Below are positions 14,000 through 21,844 of a DNA stretch of 28,816 nucleotides, piece after piece; position 1 is the first letter of the stretch; the number at the start of each line of letters is the position of its first letter. Source of the DNA: an uncultured Faecalibacterium sp. (GTDB lineage Bacteria > Bacillota > Clostridia > Oscillospirales > Ruminococcaceae); the NCBI GenBank assembly GCA_934501115.1, contig CAKSTO010000031.1, positions 1 to 28,816 of the forward strand, in the 5' to 3' direction. The position numbers were made by a program, and so were the translations under genes. Under the pieces are notes generated by a model. That model was not told the origin of the DNA and did no database searches. It worked only from the letters and a program-made list of their open reading frames with translations.

Positions 14000-16900
14000 A
14001 TGGAAAAATTCAGTGTCAAAAAGCCGTTTACGGTGCTTGTGGCTGTGGTCATGGTACTGATCCTGGGCTTTGTGGCCATCACAAAAATGCAGACGAACCT
14101 GCTGCCGGATGTGAGCACGCCGTACCTGATGGTGGTCACGGTGTACCCCGGCGCCAGCCCGGAGCGCGTGGAGAGCGAAGTCTCCGATGTGCTGGAAAAT
14201 TCGCTCACGGTGCCGGGTGTGTCCAAGATCACGGCGACCTCAGCAGAAAACTACAGCCTGCTGCTGATGGAGTTTACGGATGACACGGATATGAACAGCG
14301 CTCTGGTCAAGGTGTCCAATAAGCTGGATCAGGCTAAGAGCGACCTGCCCGACACCTGCCTGACGCCCTCGATCATTGAGTACAGCCTGAACATGAACGC
14401 CTTTATGACGGTGGCGGTCAGCCGCGAGGGCAGTGATATCTATAAACTGTCGGATTTTGTCAAGGATACCATGGTGCCCTACGTCCAGCGCAAGGGCGGC
14501 GTGTCCAGCGTTTCGTCGAGCGGCCTTGTGGAAAAGCTGGTGCAGGTGCAGCTGAATCAGGAAAAGATCAACGAGATCAACGCCCGCCTGCTGGAGCTGA
14601 TTGACGCAAAGCTCGCGGACGCCCGCGCACAGCTGGACAGCGCCGAAGCTCAGATCGCAGCCGGACGCAAGGAATACGAAAAGCAGATGAAGAATTTCGG
14701 CAATACCGTGTCGAATTCTGTTATGGGCTCCATGAGCGTGGAGGTGGGCAACGCCGTTGATGTGGTGCGCAGGCAGGCGCAGGCGCTTCTGGAAAGCGTC
14801 AACAGCCTGATCGCCGTAGTCAAGGAGCCTGAGGTCCAGCAGGCGCTCATCGAGGTGCGGGACGGCCTGCAGAAGGTCGTGGACAAGTTCAACGAGACCG
14901 GTATGCGGGACATCGACTCCCTCATCGAGATCGTGTCGGAGCTGCGCACCATCACGGATAAGCTGACCATGGCTCTGCAGAAGCTGCAGGAGCGGGTGAA
15001 CACCGAGACCGGCACGGAGGGCAGCACTGCAGAGGATCTTGCCAACGAGATGCAGCTGCAGGACAGCCTGAACGTGGTCTACTCTACGCTGGAAAGCACC
15101 ATCAAGGCCATGGATAATGTGCCGCAGCTGATGGGTGAGTTCTCGAATGCACTGGGCAGCTTCTCGCAGCAGCAGCTGAACGCCTATATGCAGTTCACCG
15201 AAGCCCGCGAGATGCTCAACGAATACGAAAAGCAGCTGGAAACCGCCAAGCAGGAGTACGAGACCGCCAAGGCCACGGCTCTGGCGCAGGCAGACGTGAC
15301 AAAGCAGCTGGATATCAATACGCTGGCTCAGCTGATCTACGCCCAGAACTTTTCCATGCCGGCCGGCTATGTGCAGGACAAGGACGGACAGTCCTGGCTG
15401 CTGAAGGTCGGTGAGGAGTACAGCAGCGTGGAGGATATTGCCGGTGCTCTGCTGCTGCACGTGGACGGCTACGGCGATGTGCGTCTTTCGGATGTGGCAG
15501 ACGTGGAAGTCATCGACAACGCCGCCGACAGCTACACCCGCCTGAACGGCCAGCAGGCCTCCGTGCTGAAAATCTACAAAAACTCCACCTCCAGCGCCAG
15601 CGATGTTTCCGACAACTGTCTGGAAGCGTTCAGGGAGCTGGAAGCCCAGTACGACGGCCTGCACGTTGTGGTGCTGTCCAATCAGGGCAACTATATCACC
15701 ATCATCATCAAGAGCATCCTCACCAGCATGGCTGTGGGCGCGGCGCTGGCCATCATCGTGCTGGCCGTTTTCCTGAAGGATATCAAGCCCACCCTCGTGG
15801 TCGGCATCAGCATCCCGCTGTCGGTGCTTTTTGCCGTGGTACTGATGTATTTCACGGGGCTGGATATGAACATCATGACCCTTGCGGGTCTGAGCCTTGG
15901 CATCGGCATGCTGGTGGACAACTCGGTGGTCGTCATCGAAAACATCTACCGTCTGCGCAGCCGCGGTGTGCCCGCAGCCCGCGCCGCTGTGCAGGGCACA
16001 AAGCAGGTGGGCATGTCCGTTGTGGCCTCGACCCTCACTTCGGTCTGCGTGTTCCTGCCGGTGGTGTTCTCGTCCAGTCTGGTGCGCAGCCTGCTGCAGC
16101 CCATGTCCCTGTGCATCGGTTACTGCCTGATGGCGTCCCTCATCGTGGCTGTCACGGTGGTCCCGGCGGCTGCATCCACTGTGCTGAAAAAGGCCGAGCC
16201 CAAGCGGCTGGTCTGGTTCGAGAAGATCCAGGACAAGTACGCCCGGAGCCTTGACTGGTGCCTGACGCACCGCGCCCTGCCGCTGATCGCAGCCGTGGTG
16301 CTGCTGGCGTTCAGCGCGGCGCAGGTCATGTCCATGGGCATTGAGCTGCTGCCTGCGATCACCAGCAACGAAGCCACCATCACCCTCTCCACCGACGAAA
16401 GTCTGGACAAGGAAAGATCCTTTGAGACCGCCGGCAGGGTGGTGGAGGCCGTGATGGCAGTGGATAACGTGGAAGAAGTGGGCATCACCACCGATACCAG
16501 CATGGCAGGCATCGACGTCAGCCAGCTGGGTCTGCCCTCGCAGATCACCGACCTGCTCAACGCAGCCAACAGCTACGGCAGCTACAAGATCAACGTCATG
16601 CTCAAGGAGGACTTGTCCTCGAAGGAGATCGAGAAGGCCCGTCAGGCACTGGAAGCCGCGGCGGCAAGCGTGGAAAACTGCACGGCATCGGTAGAGATCG
16701 CCGGGATGCAGGAGCTGACCAGCCAGCTGACAGGCGGCCTGTCCGTGAAGATCTACGGCGCAGATGCCGACACCCTGACCCAGCTGTCCGAGAAGGTCGT
16801 GGAGATGGTCAATGATACCGAGGGCTTTGCCAATGCTACCAATGGTCTGGGAGCAGGCGATGCCACCATCATCCTGAAGATCGACCGCGACAAAGTGCGC

Positions 16901-17929
16901 TCCTACGGGCTGACCGTGGCGCAGGTCTACCAGCAGATCGCGGCTAAGCTGACCACCACCACCACGGCACAGACCCCTGTTACGGTGGACGGCACCACCA
17001 TGAATGTGGAGATCACCGACAACCTTGATCCTGTGACCAAGGAAAATATGATGGATCTGACCTTCGAGACCAGCGTGCTCACCGCCGACGGCATCACAGA
17101 GACCGGCACCTGCACGCTGGCGGATATCGCCACATGGGAGACCGGCACCGCGCCGGACTCTGTTACCAGCGAGAACCAGACCCAGTTTATTACGGTCACA
17201 GCGGACACGCTGGAAGGCTACAACACGACAGTGCAGTCCCGTGTGCTGCAGAAGAAGCTGGATGCGTTTGCCCTCAGCAGTGAGATGCCCGAGGGCTGCA
17301 GCTTCTCTCTGGGCGGCGAGAGCGAAAACGTGGACTTTATGGTCAATGAGATGATCCAGTGGATGGCACTGGCGCTGCCCTTTGTTTATCTGGTCATGGT
17401 AGCGCAGTTCCAGAGCCTGCTGTCCCCCTTCATCGTTCTGTTCACGGTGCCGCTGGCCTTTACCGGCGGCCTGCTGGGTCTGATGTTCACCGGCCAGCAG
17501 CTGACCATGATCTCTCTGATGGGCTTTATCGTGCTGATGGGCACCGTCGTCAACAACGGCATCGTGTTCGTGGATTACGCAAACCAGCTGCGTCTGGGCG
17601 GCATGGAGCGCCGCGCAGCCCTTGTGGCTACCGGCAAGACCCGTATGCGCCCCATCCTGATGACCACCCTGACCACGGTGCTTGCGATGCTGCAGATGGT
17701 ATTCAGCGGCGACATGGCAAGCCAGCTCATGAGCGGCATGGCCATCGTCATTATCTGCGGCCTGAGCTACGCCACCCTCATGACCCTGTATATCGTGCCC
17801 ATCCTGTATGACATCCTGTTCAAGAAGCCCCCGCTGAATGTGGATGTGGGCGGCGATGAGCTGGACGACATCCCGGATGATGCGGCAGAGTTTATCGCGG
17901 CGCAGTCCGCCGCTGTGCCCGAAGGGTGA
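14000..17929 (+). CDS. RND-superfamily efflux permease (HAE1/AcrB type) with a long coiled-coil insert
   Basis: At 1309 residues the protein exceeds the usual 1020-1050 of AcrB-type pumps. The first membrane helix (about 12-31) is followed by the porter motif LLPDVSTPYLMVVTVYPGA. TM4 carries GLSLGIGMLVDNSVVVIEN, the proton-relay helix with one aspartate and an Asn in place of the second. The second half repeats the fold (GIELLPAI, later MGTVVNNGIVFVDYANQ). Residues about 195-430 are a charged, heptad-rich helical insert (LADARAQLDSAEAQI, later EMLNEYEKQLETAKQEYE) placed where the docking domain would be. No membrane fusion protein gene is adjacent, so I infer that the insert stands in for an adaptor across the thick wall. 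The start follows AGGGAGA. The substrate is unknown. Confidence 0.92.
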   Translation: MEKFSVKKPFTVLVAVVMVLILGFVAITKMQTNLLPDVSTPYLMVVTVYPGASPERVESEVSDVLENSLTVPGVSKITATSAENYSLLLMEFTDDTDMNSALVKVSNKLDQAKSDLPDTCLTPSIIEYSLNMNAFMTVAVSREGSDIYKLSDFVKDTMVPYVQRKGGVSSVSSSGLVEKLVQVQLNQEKINEINARLLELIDAKLADARAQLDSAEAQIAAGRKEYEKQMKNFGNTVSNSVMGSMSVEVGNAVDVVRRQAQALLESVNSLIAVVKEPEVQQALIEVRDGLQKVVDKFNETGMRDIDSLIEIVSELRTITDKLTMALQKLQERVNTETGTEGSTAEDLANEMQLQDSLNVVYSTLESTIKAMDNVPQLMGEFSNALGSFSQQQLNAYMQFTEAREMLNEYEKQLETAKQEYETAKATALAQADVTKQLDINTLAQLIYAQNFSMPAGYVQDKDGQSWLLKVGEEYSSVEDIAGALLLHVDGYGDVRLSDVADVEVIDNAADSYTRLNGQQASVLKIYKNSTSSASDVSDNCLEAFRELEAQYDGLHVVVLSNQGNYITIIIKSILTSMAVGAALAIIVLAVFLKDIKPTLVVGISIPLSVLFAVVLMYFTGLDMNIMTLAGLSLGIGMLVDNSVVVIENIYRLRSRGVPAARAAVQGTKQVGMSVVASTLTSVCVFLPVVFSSSLVRSLLQPMSLCIGYCLMASLIVAVTVVPAAASTVLKKAEPKRLVWFEKIQDKYARSLDWCLTHRALPLIAAVVLLAFSAAQVMSMGIELLPAITSNEATITLSTDESLDKERSFETAGRVVEAVMAVDNVEEVGITTDTSMAGIDVSQLGLPSQITDLLNAANSYGSYKINVMLKEDLSSKEIEKARQALEAAAASVENCTASVEIAGMQELTSQLTGGLSVKIYGADADTLTQLSEKVVEMVNDTEGFANATNGLGAGDATIILKIDRDKVRSYGLTVAQVYQQIAAKLTTTTTAQTPVTVDGTTMNVEITDNLDPVTKENMMDLTFETSVLTADGITETGTCTLADIATWETGTAPDSVTSENQTQFITVTADTLEGYNTTVQSRVLQKKLDAFALSSEMPEGCSFSLGGESENVDFMVNEMIQWMALALPFVYLVMVAQFQSLLSPFIVLFTVPLAFTGGLLGLMFTGQQLTMISLMGFIVLMGTVVNNGIVFVDYANQLRLGGMERRAALVATGKTRMRPILMTTLTTVLAMLQMVFSGDMASQLMSGMAIVIICGLSYATLMTLYIVPILYDILFKKPPLNVDVGGDELDDIPDDAAEFIAAQSAAVPEG

Positions 17930-18016
17930 TCCCCACAAAACATCAAAAGCAGGGCTTGCGATGCCGTGAAGCGGGCTGCCGCCGGCTTCTGGATGCCTGA
18001 GCCTTAAAAACGAACG

Positions 18017-18052
18017 AAACCCCTTCCGGAGCGATGTCCCGGAAGGGGTTTT
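18017..18052 (+). terminator. Terminator of the RND gene
   Basis: A 13-base-pair stem from AAACCCCTTCCGG to CCGGAAGGGGTTT is followed by a short T-run. It lies two bases from the stop of the convergent GntR gene and may serve both strands. Confidence 0.82.
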
Positions 18053-18053
18053 C

Positions 18054-18743
18054 TTATCGGCAGTTGAAATAAGAACGGTACTCGCTGGAGTAGATCTTGC
18101 CGCCCATACGGGTCATGCCGCCGTAAAGATGCTGACGCATCAGCGGCTCGATGGCATCCAGATCCTTTTCACGAAGGATGCGCAGCATCTCGCGGTGCTC
18201 ACTGAGCACGCTGGGGACGTTCCGCGCCTCTACGACGTCCAGCCGGATGAAGCGGGAATAATCTGCCTGAGGCTGGGTGAGGAGATGCCATAAGTAATCC
18301 TTGCCGGTCTTGTGGAACCAGTATTGGTGCATCTCCAGATCGCAGAGCAGGAAATGGTTGAATTCAAAGGTCTCGGGGTGGTCGCGCCCTTCGGCTGCCT
18401 GCTGCAGCAGGTCGAACCGGTGCTCGATCTCAATGATCTCCATGGGCGAGCAGCTCTGCGCAAAATCACGGAACACCATGCTTTCCACGGCCACCCGCTG
18501 GAAGATGATCTGATCGACGACGCCCGGATCGATGGTGGTAACGATCGTGCCCTTGCAGGGAATGATCTGCACAAAGTGGTTCTGCTCCAGCCGCTGCAGC
18601 ACGCTGCGGATGGGGGTGCGCGAAATACCGAACCGCTTGCACAGCTGGTTCTCGCTCAATGCTTCCCCGGGCAGGATCTTCAAAGAACAGATCTCGTCTT
18701 CCAGGATATGATAGATCTCATCGGTGTTCTGCTGTGTAGCCAT
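18054..18743 (-). CDS. GntR-family transcriptional regulator with FCD ligand domain
   Basis: The 229-residue protein starts at ATG 18743; the earlier ATG at 18758 overlaps the GGAGAG SD. The N-terminal winged helix carries LSENQLCKRFGISRTPIRSVLQRLE (about residues 30-55), the GntR recognition helix. Residues about 80-215 are an all-helical FCD domain with conserved histidines (EMHQYWFH, LSEHREML), which usually bind a metal and a small carboxylate or sugar-acid effector. It diverges from galM; such pairs are often regulator and target. It has its own consensus-like promoter with a pair of direct repeats just upstream, a possible autoregulatory site. The ligand is not known. Confidence 0.85.
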   Translation of the reverse strand: MATQQNTDEIYHILEDEICSLKILPGEALSENQLCKRFGISRTPIRSVLQRLEQNHFVQIIPCKGTIVTTIDPGVVDQIIFQRVAVESMVFRDFAQSCSPMEIIEIEHRFDLLQQAAEGRDHPETFEFNHFLLCDLEMHQYWFHKTGKDYLWHLLTQPQADYSRFIRLDVVEARNVPSVLSEHREMLRILREKDLDAIEPLMRQHLYGGMTRMGGKIYSSEYRSYFNCR

Positions 18744-18781
18744 GGCTGCTCTCTCCATTGATGTAGGACTCGGACACTATC

Positions 18782-18810
18782 ATTTTACCGTGCCCGACGG
18801 CGAATATCAA
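18782..18810 (-). promoter_or_regulatory. Promoter of the GntR gene
   Basis: On the minus strand, TTGATA at 18805-18810, a 17-nt spacer and TAAAAT at 18782-18787. Two direct TTGCATG copies (18819-18825 and 18838-18844) lie directly upstream of the -35. The rest of the intergenic region to 18980 contains a terminator-like hairpin near 18880-18915 with no gene attached. Confidence 0.65.
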
Positions 18811-18987
18811 TGCCGATTTTGCATGAAAACAACAAAATTGCATGCGCCGGGGACATCCTTGCACTGTTTTACAGCTGAAAAGGCTGCCGAGAGGCCGGAA
18901 GCGGCGGCTTTTCCATATCGCCCAAAAAATAGATCGAAAAATTGGATGCTGATTCTAAAATGTTTTCTACACAGAGACATAAAATTG

Positions 18988-18996
18988 TGCTATAAT
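18988..18996 (+). promoter_or_regulatory. Extended -10 promoter of galM
   Basis: TGCTATAAT, a perfect -10 with the TGn extension, and no good -35 (TACACA at 17-nt spacing). It lies 75 bases before the galM start. The same TTGTGCTATAAT string occurs at the trigger factor promoter. Confidence 0.65.
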
Positions 18997-19070
18997 CATA
19001 AACAGAAAATCGATACAGGGGCAGTATGCCCGGCTGTATCCCGATCAAAATCTGAGGAGGCGAATGCCCA

Positions 19071-20144
19071 ATGGCACAGATCCGCTCCAAGCCCTTCGGC
19101 GTGACCAGAGAGGGCGCCAATGTTACAGAGTACATCCTTTCCAACCCCGGCGGGCTGACGGTGCATGTCCTGGATTACGGCTGCATCATCAAAAATATCA
19201 TCGTACCAGCCAAAAACGGCCCTGTGGATGTCGTTCTGGGGCACGACACTATGGCAGATTACGAAGCGGACTTCACATCCTCCGGCAGCACCTGCTGCGG
19301 CGCATTTGTGGGCCGCTATGCCAACCGCATTGAAAACGCGGTGTTCAGCGTGGGCGGCAAGACTTACCAGCTGGAAGCAAACAACGGCCCCAACCATCTG
19401 CACGGCTGCTTCTCCCGTAAGCTGTACCGGGTGAAGGCCTTCGGCGACACCCTGCTGATGGAGGCCGAAAGCCCCGACGGGGAGGACGGTTTCCCGGGGA
19501 ATCTGAAGATCGCGGTGCGCTATACCCTCACGGAAGACAATGCTTTCCGCATGGATTACCGCGTCTCCTCCGACGCCGACACCATCGTCAACCTCACCAA
19601 CCACAGCTATTTCAATCTGGATGGCGGGGGCGATGTACTGAGCCAGAAGCTGCGCATCTATGCCTCCAACTATCTGGAGGGCAACAATACCACCTGCCCC
19701 ACCGGAAAGATCCTGCCCGTGGCAAACACGCCCATGGACTTCACGGCAGGCAAGCTCATCGGCAAAGAGATCGACACCGGTTACCCGCAGACCACCATGG
19801 TGGGCGGCGGCTATGACCACTGCTTTGTCATTGACCGCGCCCGCGGCTCCAGCCAGAGCATCTGTGCATGGGCTACCGGCGATAAGACCGGCATCAGCAT
19901 GAAGCTGTATACCACGCAGCCGGGCATCCAGCTGTACACCGGCAACTTTTTGCAGGACTGCCCCGCCCCCGGCAAGGGCGGCGTGCCTATGCAGAAATAC
20001 GGCGGCTTTGCGCTGGAAACGCAGCACTACCCCTGCAGCCCTTCGCATCCGGAGTTCCCGTCCACAGTGCTGCGGGCGGGCAAGGTGTTCCGCGCTACCA
20101 CGACCCTGCGGTTCTTCACCGGCAAGCAGTGCGGGAAGCTGTAA
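19071..20144 (+). CDS. galM: Aldose 1-epimerase (galactose mutarotase)
   Basis: The 357-residue enzyme interconverts alpha and beta anomers of galactose and other aldoses in the first step of the Leloir pathway. GRYANRI (substrate arginine), NHLHG (H109/H111), NHSYFNL (catalytic-acid H178) and GFALETQHYP (general-base E316) are all present, spaced as in known mutarotases. The start ATG 19071 is preceded by GAGGAGG. The gene is divergent from the GntR regulator and upstream of galE, though a perfect terminator and a separate promoter split galM and galE into two units. Confidence 0.95.
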   Translation: MAQIRSKPFGVTREGANVTEYILSNPGGLTVHVLDYGCIIKNIIVPAKNGPVDVVLGHDTMADYEADFTSSGSTCCGAFVGRYANRIENAVFSVGGKTYQLEANNGPNHLHGCFSRKLYRVKAFGDTLLMEAESPDGEDGFPGNLKIAVRYTLTEDNAFRMDYRVSSDADTIVNLTNHSYFNLDGGGDVLSQKLRIYASNYLEGNNTTCPTGKILPVANTPMDFTAGKLIGKEIDTGYPQTTMVGGGYDHCFVIDRARGSSQSICAWATGDKTGISMKLYTTQPGIQLYTGNFLQDCPAPGKGGVPMQKYGGFALETQHYPCSPSHPEFPSTVLRAGKVFRATTTLRFFTGKQCGKL

Positions 20145-20161
20145 AGAATGATGCACCACGC

Positions 20162-20190
20162 AAAAACGTCTGCCGCGGCAGACGTTTTTT
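20162..20190 (+). terminator. Terminator of galM
   Basis: A perfect 28-base palindrome beginning AAAAACGTCTGCCG and running into TTTTTT. It is symmetric and could act on either strand. Confidence 0.88.
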
Positions 20191-20351
20191 GCGTAAATGG
20201 AATTGCTGAGAGGGCGAGGATGCTGACCCCATTTCTATGTTTTGCACAAACAGTGCCTTTTATCCATGTCAAAGTGACAAAAAACGCTTTTGAATCATAA
20301 ACTCAAAAATAAAGATGCAACAAAAGAACATGCAAATAAAAAACAAATCCC

Positions 20352-20380
20352 TTGATTCTGCGCGCAGAAAGCGGTATCCT
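20352..20380 (+). promoter_or_regulatory. Sigma-A promoter of galE
   Basis: TTGATT at 20352-20357, a 17-nt spacer and TATCCT at 20375-20380. The leader is about 58 nt, with the SD GAGAGGT 11 bases before the start. Confidence 0.62.
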
Positions 20381-20444
20381 TTAGGCAGAGCCGGGAAACC
20401 CCGGCAGCAGCTGTACAAGTGATAAGCGAGAGAGGTACTGGACT

Positions 20445-21470
20445 ATGGCAATTTTGGTTTCCGGCGGTGCCGGTTATATCGGCAGCCACACCTGCATCGA
20501 ACTTCTGAACGCCGGCTACGACGTGGTCGTGGCAGACAATTACTATAACGCTTCTCCGGTGGTGCTGGATCGCATCCGGCAGATCACCGGCAAGGACTTC
20601 CGCTTCTACAAGGCCGATATGACCCTGCACGAGGATGTGGAGCACATTTTTGCTGAGTGCCCCGACATCACCGCCGTCATCCAGTTTGCAGCCTACAAGG
20701 CTGTGGGCGAGAGCGTCTCCAAGCCCATTGAATACTACTATAACAACCTCAACTGCACCCTGGTCATTCTGGACGTGATGCGCCGCCACGGCTGCAAAAA
20801 CTTTGTGTTCAGCTCTTCCGCCACCGTTTACGGCGACCCGGCCAGCGTGCCCATTACCGAGGATTTCCCCACCGGTGCCACCACGAACCCCTATGGCACG
20901 ACCAAGGTGTTCACCGAGCGGATCCTGCAGGATGTCTGCAAGGCGGATCCCAGCCTGAATGTGGCGCTTCTGCGCTACTTCAACCCCATCGGTGCCCACA
21001 AGTCCGGCCTCATTGGCGAGGATCCCAACGGCATCCCCAACAACCTCATGCCCTACATCGCAAAGGTGGCTGTGGGCAAGCTGGAAAAGGTTCATGTTTT
21101 TGGCAACGACTACCCCACCCCGGACGGCACCGGCGTGCGCGACTATATCCATGTGGTGGATCTGGCACGCGGCCATGTGTGCGCCATCAAAAAGCTGGAG
21201 ACGAACTGCGGCCTGTTCATCTGCAATCTGGGCACCGGCAAGGGCTACAGCGTGCTGGATGTGATCCACGCCTTCTCCAAGGCCTGCGGCAAAGAGATCC
21301 CCTATGTGATCGACCCGCGCCGCCCCGGCGATATCGCGGAGTGCTATGCCGACCCCTCCAAGGCCGAGCGTGAGCTGGGCTGGGTGGCTCAGTACGGCAT
21401 TGAGGAGATGTGTGCCGACAGCTGGAACTGGCAGAAGAACAACCCCGATGGCTACCATACCGTGAAGTAA
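20445..21470 (+). CDS. galE: UDP-glucose 4-epimerase
   Basis: The 341-residue short-chain dehydrogenase-fold enzyme converts UDP-galactose and UDP-glucose through a 4-keto intermediate with bound NAD. GGAGYIGSH at the N-terminus is the NAD-binding glycine loop. SSSATVYG holds the catalytic serine (about S125), and Y150-x3-K154 in YGTTK completes the active site. RYFNPIGAH and the C-terminal RRPGDIAECYADP are typical of GalE. It follows galM, with which it forms the Leloir pathway; galK and galT are not in the window. It may also supply UDP-Gal for cell-surface polysaccharide. Confidence 0.96.
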   Translation: MAILVSGGAGYIGSHTCIELLNAGYDVVVADNYYNASPVVLDRIRQITGKDFRFYKADMTLHEDVEHIFAECPDITAVIQFAAYKAVGESVSKPIEYYYNNLNCTLVILDVMRRHGCKNFVFSSSATVYGDPASVPITEDFPTGATTNPYGTTKVFTERILQDVCKADPSLNVALLRYFNPIGAHKSGLIGEDPNGIPNNLMPYIAKVAVGKLEKVHVFGNDYPTPDGTGVRDYIHVVDLARGHVCAIKKLETNCGLFICNLGTGKGYSVLDVIHAFSKACGKEIPYVIDPRRPGDIAECYADPSKAERELGWVAQYGIEEMCADSWNWQKNNPDGYHTVK

Positions 21471-21484
21471 ACGCATAATCCTTC

Positions 21485-21527
21485 AAAGCCGTGCATTCTC
21501 TGAAAAAGAGAATGCACGGCTTTTTTT
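21485..21527 (+). terminator. Terminator of galE
   Basis: A 16-base-pair perfect stem (AAAGCCGTGCATTCTC with its complement) with a 7-nt loop and seven T residues. Confidence 0.92.
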
Positions 21528-21532
21528 GTGCA

Positions 21533-21735
21533 AACTCCCTCCGTCAAAACCTGACGGTTTTGCCAGATTCCCCTTTTTGTCATCTGCGGTGACATCTTCC
21601 CCCGGCCGGGGGAAGTCGTCCTCGGAGAGGGAGCCTCTGGCGTGTCTGCAAGCTTTGCGTCTTAGCCGCAAACTTTTCCGCTATGCCAAAGGCCCCATCC
21701 CAGAGGGGGCTGTCTGCGCAGCAGACTGGGGGAGT
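21533..21735. repeat. 203-nt palindromic modular repeat (family B), copy 2; MITE-like
   Basis: It has the same length and the same terminal 13-nt inverted repeats as 746-948 (here AACTCCCTCCGTC and GACTGGGGGAGTT). The left module with CAAAACCTGACGGTTTTG and the module GGAGCCTCTGGCGTG...CCAAAGGCCCCATCCCAGAG are shared in the same direction. The segment around the CCCCCGGCCGGGGG palindrome (about 21565-21625) is the reverse complement of its counterpart in copy 1 and sits at a different place in the element. There is no coding content. Confidence 0.75.
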
Positions 21736-21755
21736 TAAGCTCCCCCATATTCTCT

Positions 21756-21784
21756 ATTGACATCCGCGCAAAGTTAGCCTATAT
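21756..21784 (+). promoter_or_regulatory. Consensus sigma-A promoter of feoAB
   Basis: A perfect TTGACA at 21756-21761, a 17-nt spacer and TATATT at 21779-21784. Confidence 0.82.
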
Positions 21785-21789
21785 TACTA

Positions 21790-21807
21790 TTGTTAACACG
21801 AACTAAC
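21790..21807. promoter_or_regulatory. Operator-like dyad at the feoAB transcription start
   Basis: TGTTA and TAACA arms are separated by eight bases, with the direct repeat AACACG overlapping. It covers the predicted start site of a ferrous-iron transporter gene, where an iron-responsive repressor of the DtxR or Fur type would act. The match to a known Fur or DtxR box is only partial. Confidence 0.45.
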
Positions 21808-21844
21808 ACGCTTCGACAGCGGATAAAATGAGAAGGTCGATTTT

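Noticed and set aside
14240..17938. Minus-strand open frame of about 1230 codons opposite the RND gene
   Set aside because: It is a mirror of the GC-rich RND coding frame, is His/Gln/Gly-rich and unlike any protein, and has no SD or promoter. The plus-strand product matches a known family along its length.
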